From Plantibacter auratus (GTDB lineage: Bacteria; Actinomycetota; Actinomycetes; Actinomycetales; Microbacteriaceae), in assembly GCF_050587365.1 (NCBI RefSeq), contig NZ_JBOBFV010000001.1, positions 496,001 to 560,000 on the forward strand: DNA of 64,000 nt, in the 5' to 3' direction. This document shows, piece after piece, positions 52,817 through 61,523 of the stretch; position 1 is the first letter of the stretch; each line of letters starts with the position of its first letter. The position numbers and the translations under genes were made by a program. A model generated the notes under the pieces. That model ran no database searches and was not told where the DNA came from. It worked only from the letters and a program-made list of their open reading frames with translations.

Positions 52817-53797
52817 TCAGGCGGGCGCGTCGCCGGTCGCGAGGGCCTTCGCGGCTGCTGCGGCCGCCGGCGTCTGGCTCACCTGCGGGTGGTGGCGGGC
52901 GAGCTGGAAGACTCCCCACACGGCGATCGCGCCGGCCACGACGAAGCCGAAGCCAGCCCAGAACGGTGCGTTGCTCGCCTCCCCCAGCACGATGATGCCG
53001 ATGCCGACCGCGATCATCGGATCGATGACGGTGAGGCCCGCGATGACCAGGTCGGGAGGCCCAGAGGAGTAGGCGGTCTGCACGAAGTAGCCGCCGAGCG
53101 CACTCGCGGCGACGAGGCCGAGCCCGCAGAGGACCGTGAGCCAGTCGAACTCGCCCTGCTGCAGCCGTCCGATGATGACCTTGGCGAGCGTCGCGACGAA
53201 GCCGTAGAGCACCCCGGTCCCGACGATGTAGAAGATGGCCGTAAAGCGTGACCGGAACACCATGAAGCCGAGCCCGAACACGACGAGCACGACACCGAGC
53301 ATCACCAGGATCGTGACGAGTTCGGCCTCGGTGATCCGGTGCTCGCCCGTGAAGACCGCGGCGATCGTCACGAACAGGCCGACGCCGCCGACGCAGGCGA
53401 CGATCGCGACGACCGATCGACGGTTCAACCGGACGCCGCTGATCCTGCTGTTCACCACCGCCGTGATGACGAGCGCGACCGCGCCCAGCGGCTGGACGAG
53501 GGTGATCGGTGCGAGGGACAGGCTGCCGAGCTGGAGCACGATCGCGAGCCCGAGCATGACGGTTCCGGTCACCCAGGAGGGCCGACTGAGCAAGGCCAGC
53601 AGCTGGGCGACGTTGAGCCCCGAGGTCGCGTCGGTGCCGCTCGACGACTCGACCTTCGCCACACCCCGGTGCTGCAGCTGCGCGCCGAGCGAGAGGAAGA
53701 CGGCGCCGAGGAGTGCGAACGGGATGCCGAGGAGCTGCGAGGGGTTGCGGGTGAAGTCGTCCGCGAGGTCGGCGATGTCGATGGCGGAGGGGATCAC
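52817..53797 (-). CDS. DMT superfamily membrane protein (EamA/NIPA-like)
   Basis: The protein has 326 residues from the GTG at 53797 and about nine or ten membrane helices. The first is near residues 22-40 (LGIPFALLGAVFLSLGAQLQHRG). Segments LSLAPITLVQPLGAVALVITAVVNSR and LTVIDPMIAVGIGIIVLGE resemble EamA-type drug/metabolite transporters. The C-terminus is Ala-rich and cytoplasmic. The substrate is unknown. It lies between a glycosyltransferase and def, with no evident functional link. Confidence 0.8.
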   Translation of the reverse strand: MIPSAIDIADLADDFTRNPSQLLGIPFALLGAVFLSLGAQLQHRGVAKVESSSGTDATSGLNVAQLLALLSRPSWVTGTVMLGLAIVLQLGSLSLAPITLVQPLGAVALVITAVVNSRISGVRLNRRSVVAIVACVGGVGLFVTIAAVFTGEHRITEAELVTILVMLGVVLVVFGLGFMVFRSRFTAIFYIVGTGVLYGFVATLAKVIIGRLQQGEFDWLTVLCGLGLVAASALGGYFVQTAYSSGPPDLVIAGLTVIDPMIAVGIGIIVLGEASNAPFWAGFGFVVAGAIAVWGVFQLARHHPQVSQTPAAAAAAKALATGDAPA

Positions 53798-53867
53798 CCG
53801 TCGAGGGTACCCCGCGGCCCCGCCGATCCCGGCACGCCAGGCCGAGCCCAGCGGATAGGCTCGAGCA

Positions 53868-54434
53868 ATGGCAATTCTCGAGATCCACGTGACCGGTGAC
53901 CCGGTGCTCCACTCCGTCGCCCGGCCGGTCGCCACCGTGGACGACGACCTCCGACGACTCGTCGCCGACATGTACGAGACCATGGATCTGGCTCCCGGCG
54001 TCGGGCTCGCGGCTCCGCAGGTCGGCGTGCCGCTCCGCCTCTTCGTCTACAGCTACGAGGACGACGACGGCCAGCCATGGCGCGGCGTCGCGATCAACCC
54101 GGTGCTGTGGATCAGTCCCCCGCCGGTGGGCGAGCTCGACGAGGAGGATGAGTCGGAGGGCTGCCTCTCCGTCCCCGGCGAGCGGCACCCGCTCCGTCGA
54201 GCGGAAGCGGCCATGCTCATCGGGACCGACCTCGAGGGCGCCCCGGTCGAGCTGCGGGTCGTCGGCTGGCGCGCACGCATCCTGCAGCACGAGTTCGACC
54301 ACCTCAACGGCGTGCTCTACGTGGACCGCCTCGAACTGCCGCACTCGCGCCGAGCGGCGAAGGCGATCCGCAAGGCGGGCTGGGGCGTGCCCGGGATCTC
54401 CTGGCTCCCGGGTCGCGACGACCTCGAGGGCTGA
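53868..54434 (+). CDS. def: Peptide deformylase
   Basis: The protein has 188 residues. All three motifs are intact: GVGLAAPQVG, EGCLSVPGE (metal-binding Cys) and QHEFDHLNG (two His and catalytic Glu). It removes formyl from nascent N-terminal Met. The EGCLSVPG form with Val before Pro is common in actinobacteria. A strong terminator follows the stop after about 35 bases. Confidence 0.96.
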   Translation: MAILEIHVTGDPVLHSVARPVATVDDDLRRLVADMYETMDLAPGVGLAAPQVGVPLRLFVYSYEDDDGQPWRGVAINPVLWISPPPVGELDEEDESEGCLSVPGERHPLRRAEAAMLIGTDLEGAPVELRVVGWRARILQHEFDHLNGVLYVDRLELPHSRRAAKAIRKAGWGVPGISWLPGRDDLEG

Positions 54435-54468
54435 ACCACCTCGACGGACGCAGGGTGTCCGGACATGC

Positions 54469-54504
54469 AACGAGGCCCGAAGAGTGGAGTCTTCGGGCCT
54501 CGTT
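54469..54504 (+). terminator. Intrinsic terminator after def
   Basis: A perfect 15-bp stem (54469-54483 with 54490-54504) with loop gtggag lies 35 bases past the def stop. It could also end transcripts from the opposite strand. Confidence 0.8.
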
Positions 54505-54554
54505 ACCTAGTCTACGGCGTCCCTGGCGGTTTCGTGAAACCGGCCGCCAACGAC

Positions 54555-54586
54555 GAATCCCCCGGTCCTGATGGACCGAGGGATTC
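54555..54586 (-). terminator. Terminator of tRNA-Asn
   Basis: A 14-bp stem with one mismatch (54555-54568 with 54573-54586) and loop tgat starts seven bases past the tRNA 3' end on the minus strand. Confidence 0.75.
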
Positions 54587-54593
54587 TATATAG

Positions 54594-54666
54594 CTCCTCG
54601 AGTTGGACTCGAACCAACAACCTATCGATTAACAGTCGATTGCTCTGCCAATTGAGCTATCGAGGA
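54594..54666 (-). tRNA. tRNA-Asn (anticodon GUU)
   Basis: The 73-nt cloverleaf starts TCCTCGATAGCTCAATTGG. The anticodon stem ATCGA/TCGAT holds CTGTTAA, anticodon GTT. The T arm contains GGTTCGAGTCC. The acceptor stem TCCTCGA/TCGAGGA is perfect with discriminator G. CCA is not encoded. Confidence 0.95.
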
Positions 54667-54760
54667 ATACGTGCTTCGACCGGCCGGACGAATCCGGCCT
54701 CTGCGTTGCAGCGCGTATCTACTGTAGCAAAGGATTCGCAGACTCCAAATCGACACGCGA

Positions 54761-55609
54761 TCAATCGATGCCGACGGCCTCGGGCGTCTCGTACTGGGTC
54801 TCGGTGCCGCCCGACTGGGCGAGTGCCGCGAGGAACTCGTGCGGCGGATCGGCGAGCATCGCGTCGATCGGGCCATAGCCCACGACCCGTGACTGGTGGA
54901 GCGCCAGGACGTCGTCGGTCACCTCGCGGAGCATCGCGAGGTCGTGTGTCACGACGATGACCGTGCCGCCGTCGCGTCGGAACCCGTCGAGCAACTCGGT
55001 CACCGTGTGCCGGACGGTGATGTCGATGCCGGCCGTCGGTTCGTCGGCGATGAACACCTTCGGGCCGAGGACGAGGGCCCGTGCGATGGCGATCCGCTGC
55101 CGCTGACCACCACTCAGCTCGTAGGGGTACTTGTCGAGGCTGGAAAGCGGCATCTGCACGGCGTCCAGCAGTGTGGCGACCCGGACGCCGAGCGCCTGCT
55201 CGCTGAACTTCTTGTCGCGAGCGAGGACCGGTTCCGAGATGAGCTCCGTGACGGTGAGCTCGGGCTTCAGGTGCGCACCGGCCTCCTGCTCGAGCAGGGA
55301 CACCTCGAACGTGAGCTTCGTGAGCTCCCTACGGCCGACCTTGCGCATGGAGCGACCGAGCGTGCTCGCGTCGCCGCCGGACACGAACGGACGGGAGTCC
55401 GCTCCGGTCAGGTGGCGTCCGGACAGCACCCGCAGGAGCGTGCTCTTCCCCGAGCCCGAGCTGCCAATGACCCCGAGGGAGCCGCCGACGGGCAGCTCGA
55501 AGCTGATGCCGTCCAGGGCTCGGTTGCTCGGACTGACGCCGTGCGCGGCGTAATCGACGCTCAGATCACTCGCCCGGACCGCCGGTCCGTCCTGCTCTGG
55601 GTGCTTCAT
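54761..55609 (-). CDS. Orphan ABC transporter ATP-binding protein
   Basis: The protein has 282 residues from the ATG at 55609, after GGAGAGG. It shows Walker A VIGSSGSGKST, signature ELSGGQRQRIAIARAL, Walker B VFIADEPTAGID and switch VTHDLAML. Similarity in layout is to oligopeptide/dipeptide importer ATPases (OppF/DppF). No permease or binding protein is adjacent. It could serve a transporter encoded elsewhere or a regulatory role. It lies between tRNA-Asn and dnaG. Confidence 0.85.
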   Translation of the reverse strand: MKHPEQDGPAVRASDLSVDYAAHGVSPSNRALDGISFELPVGGSLGVIGSSGSGKSTLLRVLSGRHLTGADSRPFVSGGDASTLGRSMRKVGRRELTKLTFEVSLLEQEAGAHLKPELTVTELISEPVLARDKKFSEQALGVRVATLLDAVQMPLSSLDKYPYELSGGQRQRIAIARALVLGPKVFIADEPTAGIDITVRHTVTELLDGFRRDGGTVIVVTHDLAMLREVTDDVLALHQSRVVGYGPIDAMLADPPHEFLAALAQSGGTETQYETPEAVGID

Positions 55610-55711
55610 GAGACCTCTCCTTCCGGTGCACGGGGAGCCACCGGATCGCCATCGAGTGTATCCGGCGATCCCGGCGGGGCCACGTGCCACGCTCGGCGGA
55701 GGCGGACCGCG

Positions 55712-57586
55712 TCAGGCCTCGGCGCGGAGCGCCCGCCGTTCCGCCTCGACGTCGGCGAGCTGCCGGGTGATCTCCCGGTGGGACTCGTCGCGGGGGTCGG
55801 TGCGACGCAACGACCCGAGCAGCGCCGCCTTCCGACCGAGGAGGTCGCGGTCGATCAGCGCCCGCGCGATGTCCCGGACGTAGCTCGGCAGCTTCTCCTC
55901 GTTCGTCTCGGGGAGTGGTGACACCCCGAGCTCGCGGACCAGTCCGTCGAAGCCGGGTGGGACCTGCGCGATGACGGTCTCCAGCCAGGCGTTCGTCCCG
56001 AGGTGGTCCAGGCTCACACTCATGGCGTCGCGTACCACGGCGAGGGAACTGTTGGCGACCGAGCTCTGGACCGCGCGCTCCAGCATGGGGCGTTCGAGGT
56101 GCTGGGGCAGCTGCAGGATCGCACGGAGGGCGTCTTGCTCGAGGCGCGTCGACGGATCCTGGGGCAGGTCGTTGAGCGAGGCCTGGCGCTCGCGCGGCGG
56201 CTCGGCAGCTGGTGCGCCGGGGCCCTGCTGGCGGGCGTCTCGGGCGGAGTTCTGCGAGCCTCCTGCGGCGGCACCGCCAGCGGCCCGCACGGCGCGGGCC
56301 ACCTCGTCGAGTTCCATGCCGAGCTGCTTCGCGAGCACCCGGGTGTACCCGGGACGGAGCGAGGGGTCGCGGATCTCGGCGACGACCGGCGCGGCCGCGC
56401 GGAGTGCGCCGACGCGGCCCTCGACCGTCTCGAGGTCGAAGCCCGCCAGCGTCCGCCGGATGATGAACTCGAACATCGGCTCGCGGCCGTCGACGAGCTT
56501 CCGGATGGCGCCGTCGCCACGGTTGAGGCGGAGGTCGCAGGGGTCGAGGCCGTCGGAGGACACGGCGACGTACGTCTGGGCCGAGAAGCGCTTCTCCTCG
56601 CCGAACGCACGCGTCGCGGCTTTCTGCCCGGCCTCATCAGGGTCGAACGTGAAGATGACCTCGCCGGTGGCGGAGTCGTCGCCCATGACGCGGCGGATCA
56701 TCTTGATGTGGTCGACCCCGAACGAGGTCCCGCAGGTCGCCACCGCGGTGGTCTCCCCCGCCAAGTGGCAGGCCATCACGTCGGTGTACCCCTCGACGAC
56801 GACGACGCGCTTGCCGCGCGAGATGTCGCGTTTGGCGAGGTCGAGGCCGTAGAGGACCTGCGCCTTGTGGTAGATCGCCGTCTCGGGGGTGTTGAGGTAC
56901 TTCGGCCCCTTGTCGTCTTCGCGGAGGCGCCGGGCGCCGAAACCGAGCACCTGCCCGGTCGTGTCGCGGATGGGCCAGATGAGGCGTCCGCGGAACCGGT
57001 CGTAGACCCCGCGGTCGCCGCTCGACACGAGCCCGGCCGCGAGCATCTCCTCGTCGGAGAATCCGCGAGACCGCAGCGCCTTCATGAGGTGGTCCCAGCC
57101 GGCAGGCGCGAACCCGATCCCGAAGTGGTCGGCAGCGGCGGCGTCGAAGCCGCGTTCGCCGAGGAACCGCCGCCCGAGGTCGGCGTCGCCGTCGTGGAGC
57201 TGCTGCTGGAAGTACTCGGCGGCAGCCTGGTTGGCGGCGAAGAGGCGGGCCCGGTTGCCGTGGTCGACCTTGCCGCCGCCCTCCTCGTAGCTGAGCGGGT
57301 ACCCGATGCGCTGCGCGAGACGTTCCACCGACTCCGCGAACGTCACGTGGTCCATCTTCTGCAGGAAGCTGTAGACGTCGCCGCTCTCGCCACAGCCGAA
57401 GCAGTGGTACAGCCCGACCGTGGGGCGCACGTGGAAGCTCGGGCTGCGTTCGTCGTGGAAGGGGCACAAGCCCTTCAGCGAGCCGACGCCGGCGGACTTC
57501 AGCGAGACGTAGTCGCCGACGACGTCGCCGATGTTGGTGCGTGCCTTGACCTCTTCAACATCGCTCTGTCGAATCCGTCCGGCCAT
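55712..57586 (-). CDS. dnaG: DNA primase
   Basis: The protein has 624 residues. The N-terminal zinc ribbon is CPFHDERSPSF...YHCFGCGESGD. The TOPRIM domain has VVVVEGYTDVMA and IFTFDPDEAGQ with metal-binding acids. The C-terminal DnaB-interacting domain follows a Gln/Arg-rich linker (about residues 435-475). It synthesises RNA primers for replication. The ATG at 57586 follows AGGATC. It is in the same orientation as dgt and dusB, a conserved order in actinobacteria. Confidence 0.97.
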   Translation of the reverse strand: MAGRIRQSDVEEVKARTNIGDVVGDYVSLKSAGVGSLKGLCPFHDERSPSFHVRPTVGLYHCFGCGESGDVYSFLQKMDHVTFAESVERLAQRIGYPLSYEEGGGKVDHGNRARLFAANQAAAEYFQQQLHDGDADLGRRFLGERGFDAAAADHFGIGFAPAGWDHLMKALRSRGFSDEEMLAAGLVSSGDRGVYDRFRGRLIWPIRDTTGQVLGFGARRLREDDKGPKYLNTPETAIYHKAQVLYGLDLAKRDISRGKRVVVVEGYTDVMACHLAGETTAVATCGTSFGVDHIKMIRRVMGDDSATGEVIFTFDPDEAGQKAATRAFGEEKRFSAQTYVAVSSDGLDPCDLRLNRGDGAIRKLVDGREPMFEFIIRRTLAGFDLETVEGRVGALRAAAPVVAEIRDPSLRPGYTRVLAKQLGMELDEVARAVRAAGGAAAGGSQNSARDARQQGPGAPAAEPPRERQASLNDLPQDPSTRLEQDALRAILQLPQHLERPMLERAVQSSVANSSLAVVRDAMSVSLDHLGTNAWLETVIAQVPPGFDGLVRELGVSPLPETNEEKLPSYVRDIARALIDRDLLGRKAALLGSLRRTDPRDESHREITRQLADVEAERRALRAEA

Positions 57587-57674
57587 GCTTCGATCCTAGT
57601 CTCGTGCGTCCATCGTCCATCCCTGAGGGCCTCCGCGCAGCGGAGTCGGAGGCCCGCTCCCGTGTGGAGGAGCG

Positions 57675-58922
57675 TCAGGCGCCGACGTGCCGTTCGTGCC
57701 AGGAGAGGGCGCTCTGATCGGTCAGGCTCGCGATCTGGTCGACGACGACGCGACGGCGTTCCGCATCGGACCCGGCTGCCCGCCAGTCCGCCGCGAAGCC
57801 GACGTCGAGGGCCGACTCCCCGAGCGCGAACACCGCGTCCGACAGTTCGATGAGGATCTCCCGCTGCCGGACGTACAGCGGCTGGCGGGAGTCGCTGTAC
57901 ATCACGAACGCGGCGACGATCCCCTTGAGGAGGGCGATCTCGGCCTGGATGCCGTGGGGCACCACGACGTCAGCCCCGAACCGCACGAGGCTGGCCTGCG
58001 GGAAGGCCTCCCGGGTCGCCGCGGTCGCCGCACCGGCGAACCGACCGATCATCTGGCTCGTGAAGTTCTTGAGCCGACCGAGGTCGCGCCGGGAGCCGTC
58101 CCAGGCGGTGATCCAGGTGTGCGAGGACTGCAGCCGGTCGAAGGCGGCGGCGAGGTCGTCGTGGGTGAAGTCGTCGCCGGCCCAGGACAGCGCGGTGTCG
58201 ATGAGGCGGTCGTGTCCTGCGCGCGCGTTCAGGAACGCCGGGTCGATGTACTCCCCGACGACGGCGTCCTCGAAGTCGTGCACGGAGTACGCGATGTCGT
58301 CCGCGAGGTCCATGACCTGCGCCTCGACGCAGCGGACGCGCTCGGGAGCGCCGGCTCGCAACCAGCGGAAGGCCGCGGAGTCCTCGTCGAAGAACCCGAA
58401 CTTGGCGCGACCACCGGGATCCGGCACCGACTGGGCGGCCGGCCACGGGTACTTGCAGCTGGCGTCGAGGCTCGCGCGGGTGAGGTTCAGACCGTACGGC
58501 TCGCCGTCGGGGCCGAAGACCTTGGATTCGAGGCGCGTCAGGATCCGCAGGGTCTGGGCGTTGCCCTCGAACCCGCCGATCGCGGCGGACCAGTCGTTAA
58601 GTGCTCGTTCGCCGTTGTGCCCGAACGGCGGGTGACCAAGGTCGTGTGCCAGGCACGCCGTGTCGACGACGTCCGGAGCGAGGTCCAGGCTGGCAGCCAG
58701 CTCGCGACCGACCTGCGCCACCTCGAGGGAGTGGGTCAGCCGGTTCCGGGCGAAGTCGACACCGCTCGTCGGGCTGAGCACCTGGGTCTTGGCGGCGAGT
58801 CGCCGGAGGGCACTGGAGTGCAACAGCCGTGCACGATCGCGCGCGAAGTCGGAGCGTCGCGTCGAATGGTGCTCGGGCATCCAGCGTTCTTCGTCGTGCA
58901 GGGTGTAGCCGTCCCGGTCCAT
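57675..58922 (-). CDS. dgt: Deoxyguanosinetriphosphate triphosphohydrolase-like protein
   Basis: The protein has 415 residues from the ATG at 58922, eight bases after GGGGAG; a GTG at 58958 overlapping the dusB end is possible. The HD domain has TRRSDFARDRARLLHSSALRRL, RLTHSLEVAQ and ACLAHDLGHPPFGHNGE, with a later DLADDIAYSVHDFED. It removes triphosphate from dGTP or other dNTPs, keeping nucleotide pools balanced. It follows dusB closely, so they are probably cotranscribed. Confidence 0.93.
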   Translation of the reverse strand: MDRDGYTLHDEERWMPEHHSTRRSDFARDRARLLHSSALRRLAAKTQVLSPTSGVDFARNRLTHSLEVAQVGRELAASLDLAPDVVDTACLAHDLGHPPFGHNGERALNDWSAAIGGFEGNAQTLRILTRLESKVFGPDGEPYGLNLTRASLDASCKYPWPAAQSVPDPGGRAKFGFFDEDSAAFRWLRAGAPERVRCVEAQVMDLADDIAYSVHDFEDAVVGEYIDPAFLNARAGHDRLIDTALSWAGDDFTHDDLAAAFDRLQSSHTWITAWDGSRRDLGRLKNFTSQMIGRFAGAATAATREAFPQASLVRFGADVVVPHGIQAEIALLKGIVAAFVMYSDSRQPLYVRQREILIELSDAVFALGESALDVGFAADWRAAGSDAERRRVVVDQIASLTDQSALSWHERHVGA

Positions 58923-58947
58923 GGAGACGCTCCCCTGCTCGATGATG

Positions 58948-60108
58948 CTATCCGCCACTGTGGTCCAGTTCCGCTCCCGCGATCTCGGTCTGCTCGTCGG
59001 CACCCAGCGACTGCGAGTCGAGCCAGCCGTACGGAAGTGCCGGTCGTTTCGGCGTGCCGGCGCGTCCGCGCTGCCCTTCCGCTGCGGCGCCCGGGTAGGG
59101 GGCCGTCCAGTCGAGGGTCGCGAGCAGGTCATCGAGCTGGTCGAGCGACTCCACCGTCGCGAGACTCGCGCGGAGGTCACCGCCGACGGGGTAGCCCTTG
59201 AAGTACCAGGCGACGTGCTTCCGGATGTCGCGGCAGCCGCGCTCCTCGCTCTCGAAGAACTCGGCCAGGAGCTCGGCGTGACGCCGGAACGCGGCCGCGA
59301 CGTCGCCGAGAGACGGCTCCGCCTTGCCACCCTCGCCGGCGAACGCCGAGCTGAGGTCGCCGAAGAGCCAGGGGCGACCGAGGCAACCGCGGCCCACGAC
59401 GACGCCGTCGCAGCCCGTCTCGTCGACCATCCTCAGGGCGTCCTCGCCCGACCAGATGTCGCCGTTCCCGAGGACCGGCACCGAGGTGACCGTCTCCTTG
59501 AGCTTGGTGATTGCCGACCAGTCCGCGTGGCCGGAGTAGAACTCGGCGGCGGTCCTGGCGTGCAGCGCGATCGACGCCACACCGGCGCCCTCGGCGATAC
59601 GACCGGCCTCGAGGTAGGTGAGGTGATCGGAGTCGATGCCCTTGCGCATCTTGATCGTGAGCGGGACGTCGCCGGCTGCACGGACCGCGCCCTCGACGAT
59701 GTCGCGGAAGAGCCCGGTCTTCCAGGGCAGCGCCGCTCCCCCGCCCTTGCGGGTGACCTTGGGCACCGGGCAGCCGAAGTTGAGGTCGATGTGGTCGGCG
59801 CGATCCTCGGCGACGAGCATGGTGACGGCCTCGGCGACCGTCTTCGGGTCGACGCCGTAGAGCTGGATGGAGCGGAGCGTCTCGCTCTCGTGGTGCTGGA
59901 TGAGCCGCATGGTCTCCGGCGTGCGTTCGACGAGCGCGCGGGAGGTGATCATCTCGCTGACGTACAGTCCGGCACCGTATTCGCGGCACAGTCGACGGAA
60001 CGCCGTGTTGGTGATCCCGGCCATAGGGGCGAGCACGACCGGCGAGTCGAGCACGATGGGCCCGATCGAGAGGCTCGGGCGCTGCGAGAGCGTGGTAGGA
60101 AGAGACAT
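58948..60108 (-). CDS. dusB: tRNA-dihydrouridine synthase (DusB type)
   Basis: The protein has 386 residues from the ATG at 60108. VVLAPMAGITNTAFRRLC is the FMN-binding start, DLNFGCPVPKVTRKGGGAAL holds the catalytic Cys, and VLGNGDIWSGEDALRM and VVGRGCLGRPWLF close the FMN site. A C-terminal helical RNA-binding domain and a Pro/Gly-rich tail follow. It reduces uridines in tRNA D-loops. The Shine-Dalgarno sequence is close and weak (GAGGGTG). Confidence 0.93.
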   Translation of the reverse strand: MSLPTTLSQRPSLSIGPIVLDSPVVLAPMAGITNTAFRRLCREYGAGLYVSEMITSRALVERTPETMRLIQHHESETLRSIQLYGVDPKTVAEAVTMLVAEDRADHIDLNFGCPVPKVTRKGGGAALPWKTGLFRDIVEGAVRAAGDVPLTIKMRKGIDSDHLTYLEAGRIAEGAGVASIALHARTAAEFYSGHADWSAITKLKETVTSVPVLGNGDIWSGEDALRMVDETGCDGVVVGRGCLGRPWLFGDLSSAFAGEGGKAEPSLGDVAAAFRRHAELLAEFFESEERGCRDIRKHVAWYFKGYPVGGDLRASLATVESLDQLDDLLATLDWTAPYPGAAAEGQRGRAGTPKRPALPYGWLDSQSLGADEQTEIAGAELDHSGG

Positions 60109-60159
60109 CACCCTCGATTCTCCCAGATGATCGGCGCTCCCGCGCCCAGTGAGGACCAC

Positions 60160-60678
60160 ATGTCAGACGCCGTCCCGCCCGTCGACCTCCAGCCGCCCGG
60201 CCGCGAGCGCGTCCGAGCAGCGGCCGCCGCACTCGGTCTCGACGTGGAGCTGGTCGAGCGACCGCCCGCGCGCAGTCTCCACGAGGCGGCGGAGCTGCTC
60301 GGCATCGAGCCCGCGGACATCGTCAAGACGATCGTCGTGAAGCGTCGCAGCGGCGACTACCTCTTCGCCCTCGTGCCGGGCGGCCGCAAGATCTCCTGGC
60401 CGCCGTTCCGCACGCTGCTCGGGGTGAACAAGCTCGCGATGCCGGACGCGGCGACCGCGTTCCAGGCGACCGGCTACGAGCGCGGCACCATCACCGTCCT
60501 CGGTGCGAGCGCTCCACTCCCCGTCTACGCGGACGAGCGCATCCTCGAGCGCGGAGGGCGCATCTCGATCGGCGCCGGCGAGCACGGGTGGAGCGCCTTC
60601 GTCGACGCGGCGGAGTACCTCACGGCCATCGGCGCCGTCACCGCGGACCTCACCGAGCCGGAGGACCCTCAGTCCTGA
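60160..60678 (+). CDS. YbaK/EbsC family aminoacyl-tRNA deacylase
   Basis: The protein has 172 residues. It carries the YbaK fold with the catalytic Lys in PADIVKTIVVKRRSGDYLFALVPG and the GxxxP-like loop at ISIGAGEHGWSAFVDAAEYL. The ATG follows GAGGACC. Family members hydrolyse Cys- or Ala-tRNA(Pro). The much longer open frame upstream only mirrors dusB. The 3' end overlaps the small ORF on the other strand by 10 bases. Confidence 0.85.
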   Translation: MSDAVPPVDLQPPGRERVRAAAAALGLDVELVERPPARSLHEAAELLGIEPADIVKTIVVKRRSGDYLFALVPGGRKISWPPFRTLLGVNKLAMPDAATAFQATGYERGTITVLGASAPLPVYADERILERGGRISIGAGEHGWSAFVDAAEYLTAIGAVTADLTEPEDPQS

Positions 60679-60818
60679 GCCGTTTCCGGCGGGAGCACGA
60701 GGCAACTGTCGCCCTCGCAGACGACGGCGTCGCCCCCGAGGAGTCGGAGCGCCGGCCGGACCGTCGCGGGCTGCTGATCATCGACGCTGCGCTCAGGGGA
60801 CGTCGTCTCCGTGCTCAC
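60669..60818 (-). CDS. Small 49-residue ORF coupled to the DsbA-like gene
   Basis: The GTG at 60818 overlaps the stop of the DsbA-like gene by GTGA. The product is 49 residues, acidic at the start, and ends with LRLLGGDAVVCEGDSCLVLPPETAQD. Two Cys are four residues apart (VCEGDSC). Tight coupling and a hydrophobic-plus-Cys core make it more credible than a random frame. A possible role with the thiol-active neighbour is speculative. I do not recognise the family. Confidence 0.55.
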   Translation of the reverse strand: MSTETTSPERSVDDQQPATVRPALRLLGGDAVVCEGDSCLVLPPETAQD

Positions 60819-61495
60819 GCCTGCACCGGCTCGGTGCTCGCGCGTTCCGTCCAGACCTGCTCGAGGACCTGCGTGAACGCGGCCGCCTCCTGCGCCCCGG
60901 ACACCCCGTAGGCGCCGTCGATGACGAAGAACGGGACGCCCTGGATGCCGTACCCCTGTGCCGTCGCCTGGTCCTCGCGGACCGCCTGCGTGTACTGGCC
61001 GGATTCCAGCGCCGAGACCACGGCGGACCGGTCGAGCCCCACCTCGACGGCGAGGTCGGCGAGGTCCTCGATGCGACCGACATGGCGGCCCTCGGTGAAG
61101 TAGGCCCGCAGGAGGCGCTCGGTCATCTCGAGCTGCTTCCCCTCCGCCTTGGCGAAGTGCAGCAGTTCGTGCGCCTTCACCGTGTTCGTGTGCTGGAGGA
61201 TGCCGAAGTCGTACTCGAGACCGGCGTCCGAGGCGATCCCCGTCACCCGATCGAGCATCTGCTGCACCTGGTCGGCCGGCATGCCCTTGTGCTTCACGAG
61301 GAAGTCGATCTCGGTGCCGTCGAAGTCGACCGGGGTGTCGGGTGCCAGCTCGAAGGAGTGGTACTCGACCTCGACCTCGCGTCCGTCGCCGAGCTGCGCG
61401 AACTCCGCCGCACCCCGCTCGAACTTGCGCTTGCCGATGTAGCACCACGGGCAGGCGATGTCGGACCAGATGTCGATCTTGATGGGTTCACTCAT
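60815..61495 (-). CDS. DsbA family oxidoreductase (FrnE-like, cytoplasmic)
   Basis: The protein has 226 residues from the ATG at 61495. The thioredoxin-fold active site is WSDIACPWCYIGKRKFE (CPWC), typical of FrnE/2-hydroxychromene isomerase-like DsbA proteins. The cis-Pro loop is GIQGVPFFVIDGAYGVSGAQ. There is no signal peptide. It acts on thiols or disulfides in the cytoplasm. It is followed directly by the 49-residue ORF and preceded by uppS. Confidence 0.9.
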   Translation of the reverse strand: MSEPIKIDIWSDIACPWCYIGKRKFERGAAEFAQLGDGREVEVEYHSFELAPDTPVDFDGTEIDFLVKHKGMPADQVQQMLDRVTGIASDAGLEYDFGILQHTNTVKAHELLHFAKAEGKQLEMTERLLRAYFTEGRHVGRIEDLADLAVEVGLDRSAVVSALESGQYTQAVREDQATAQGYGIQGVPFFVIDGAYGVSGAQEAAAFTQVLEQVWTERASTEPVQA

Positions 61496-61523
61496 GTCAG
61501 GGCCAACCACCGACACCCGTCGG

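Noticed and set aside
54525..54551. Hairpin GGCGGTTTC/GAAACC near the def terminator
   Set aside because: The stem needs a 4-base bulge and lies between two better terminators. Probably incidental.
58921..60159. Possible long N-terminal extension of the YbaK-type deacylase
   Set aside because: It is the reverse complement of dusB. The ATG at 60160 has a ribosome site and gives the normal family length.
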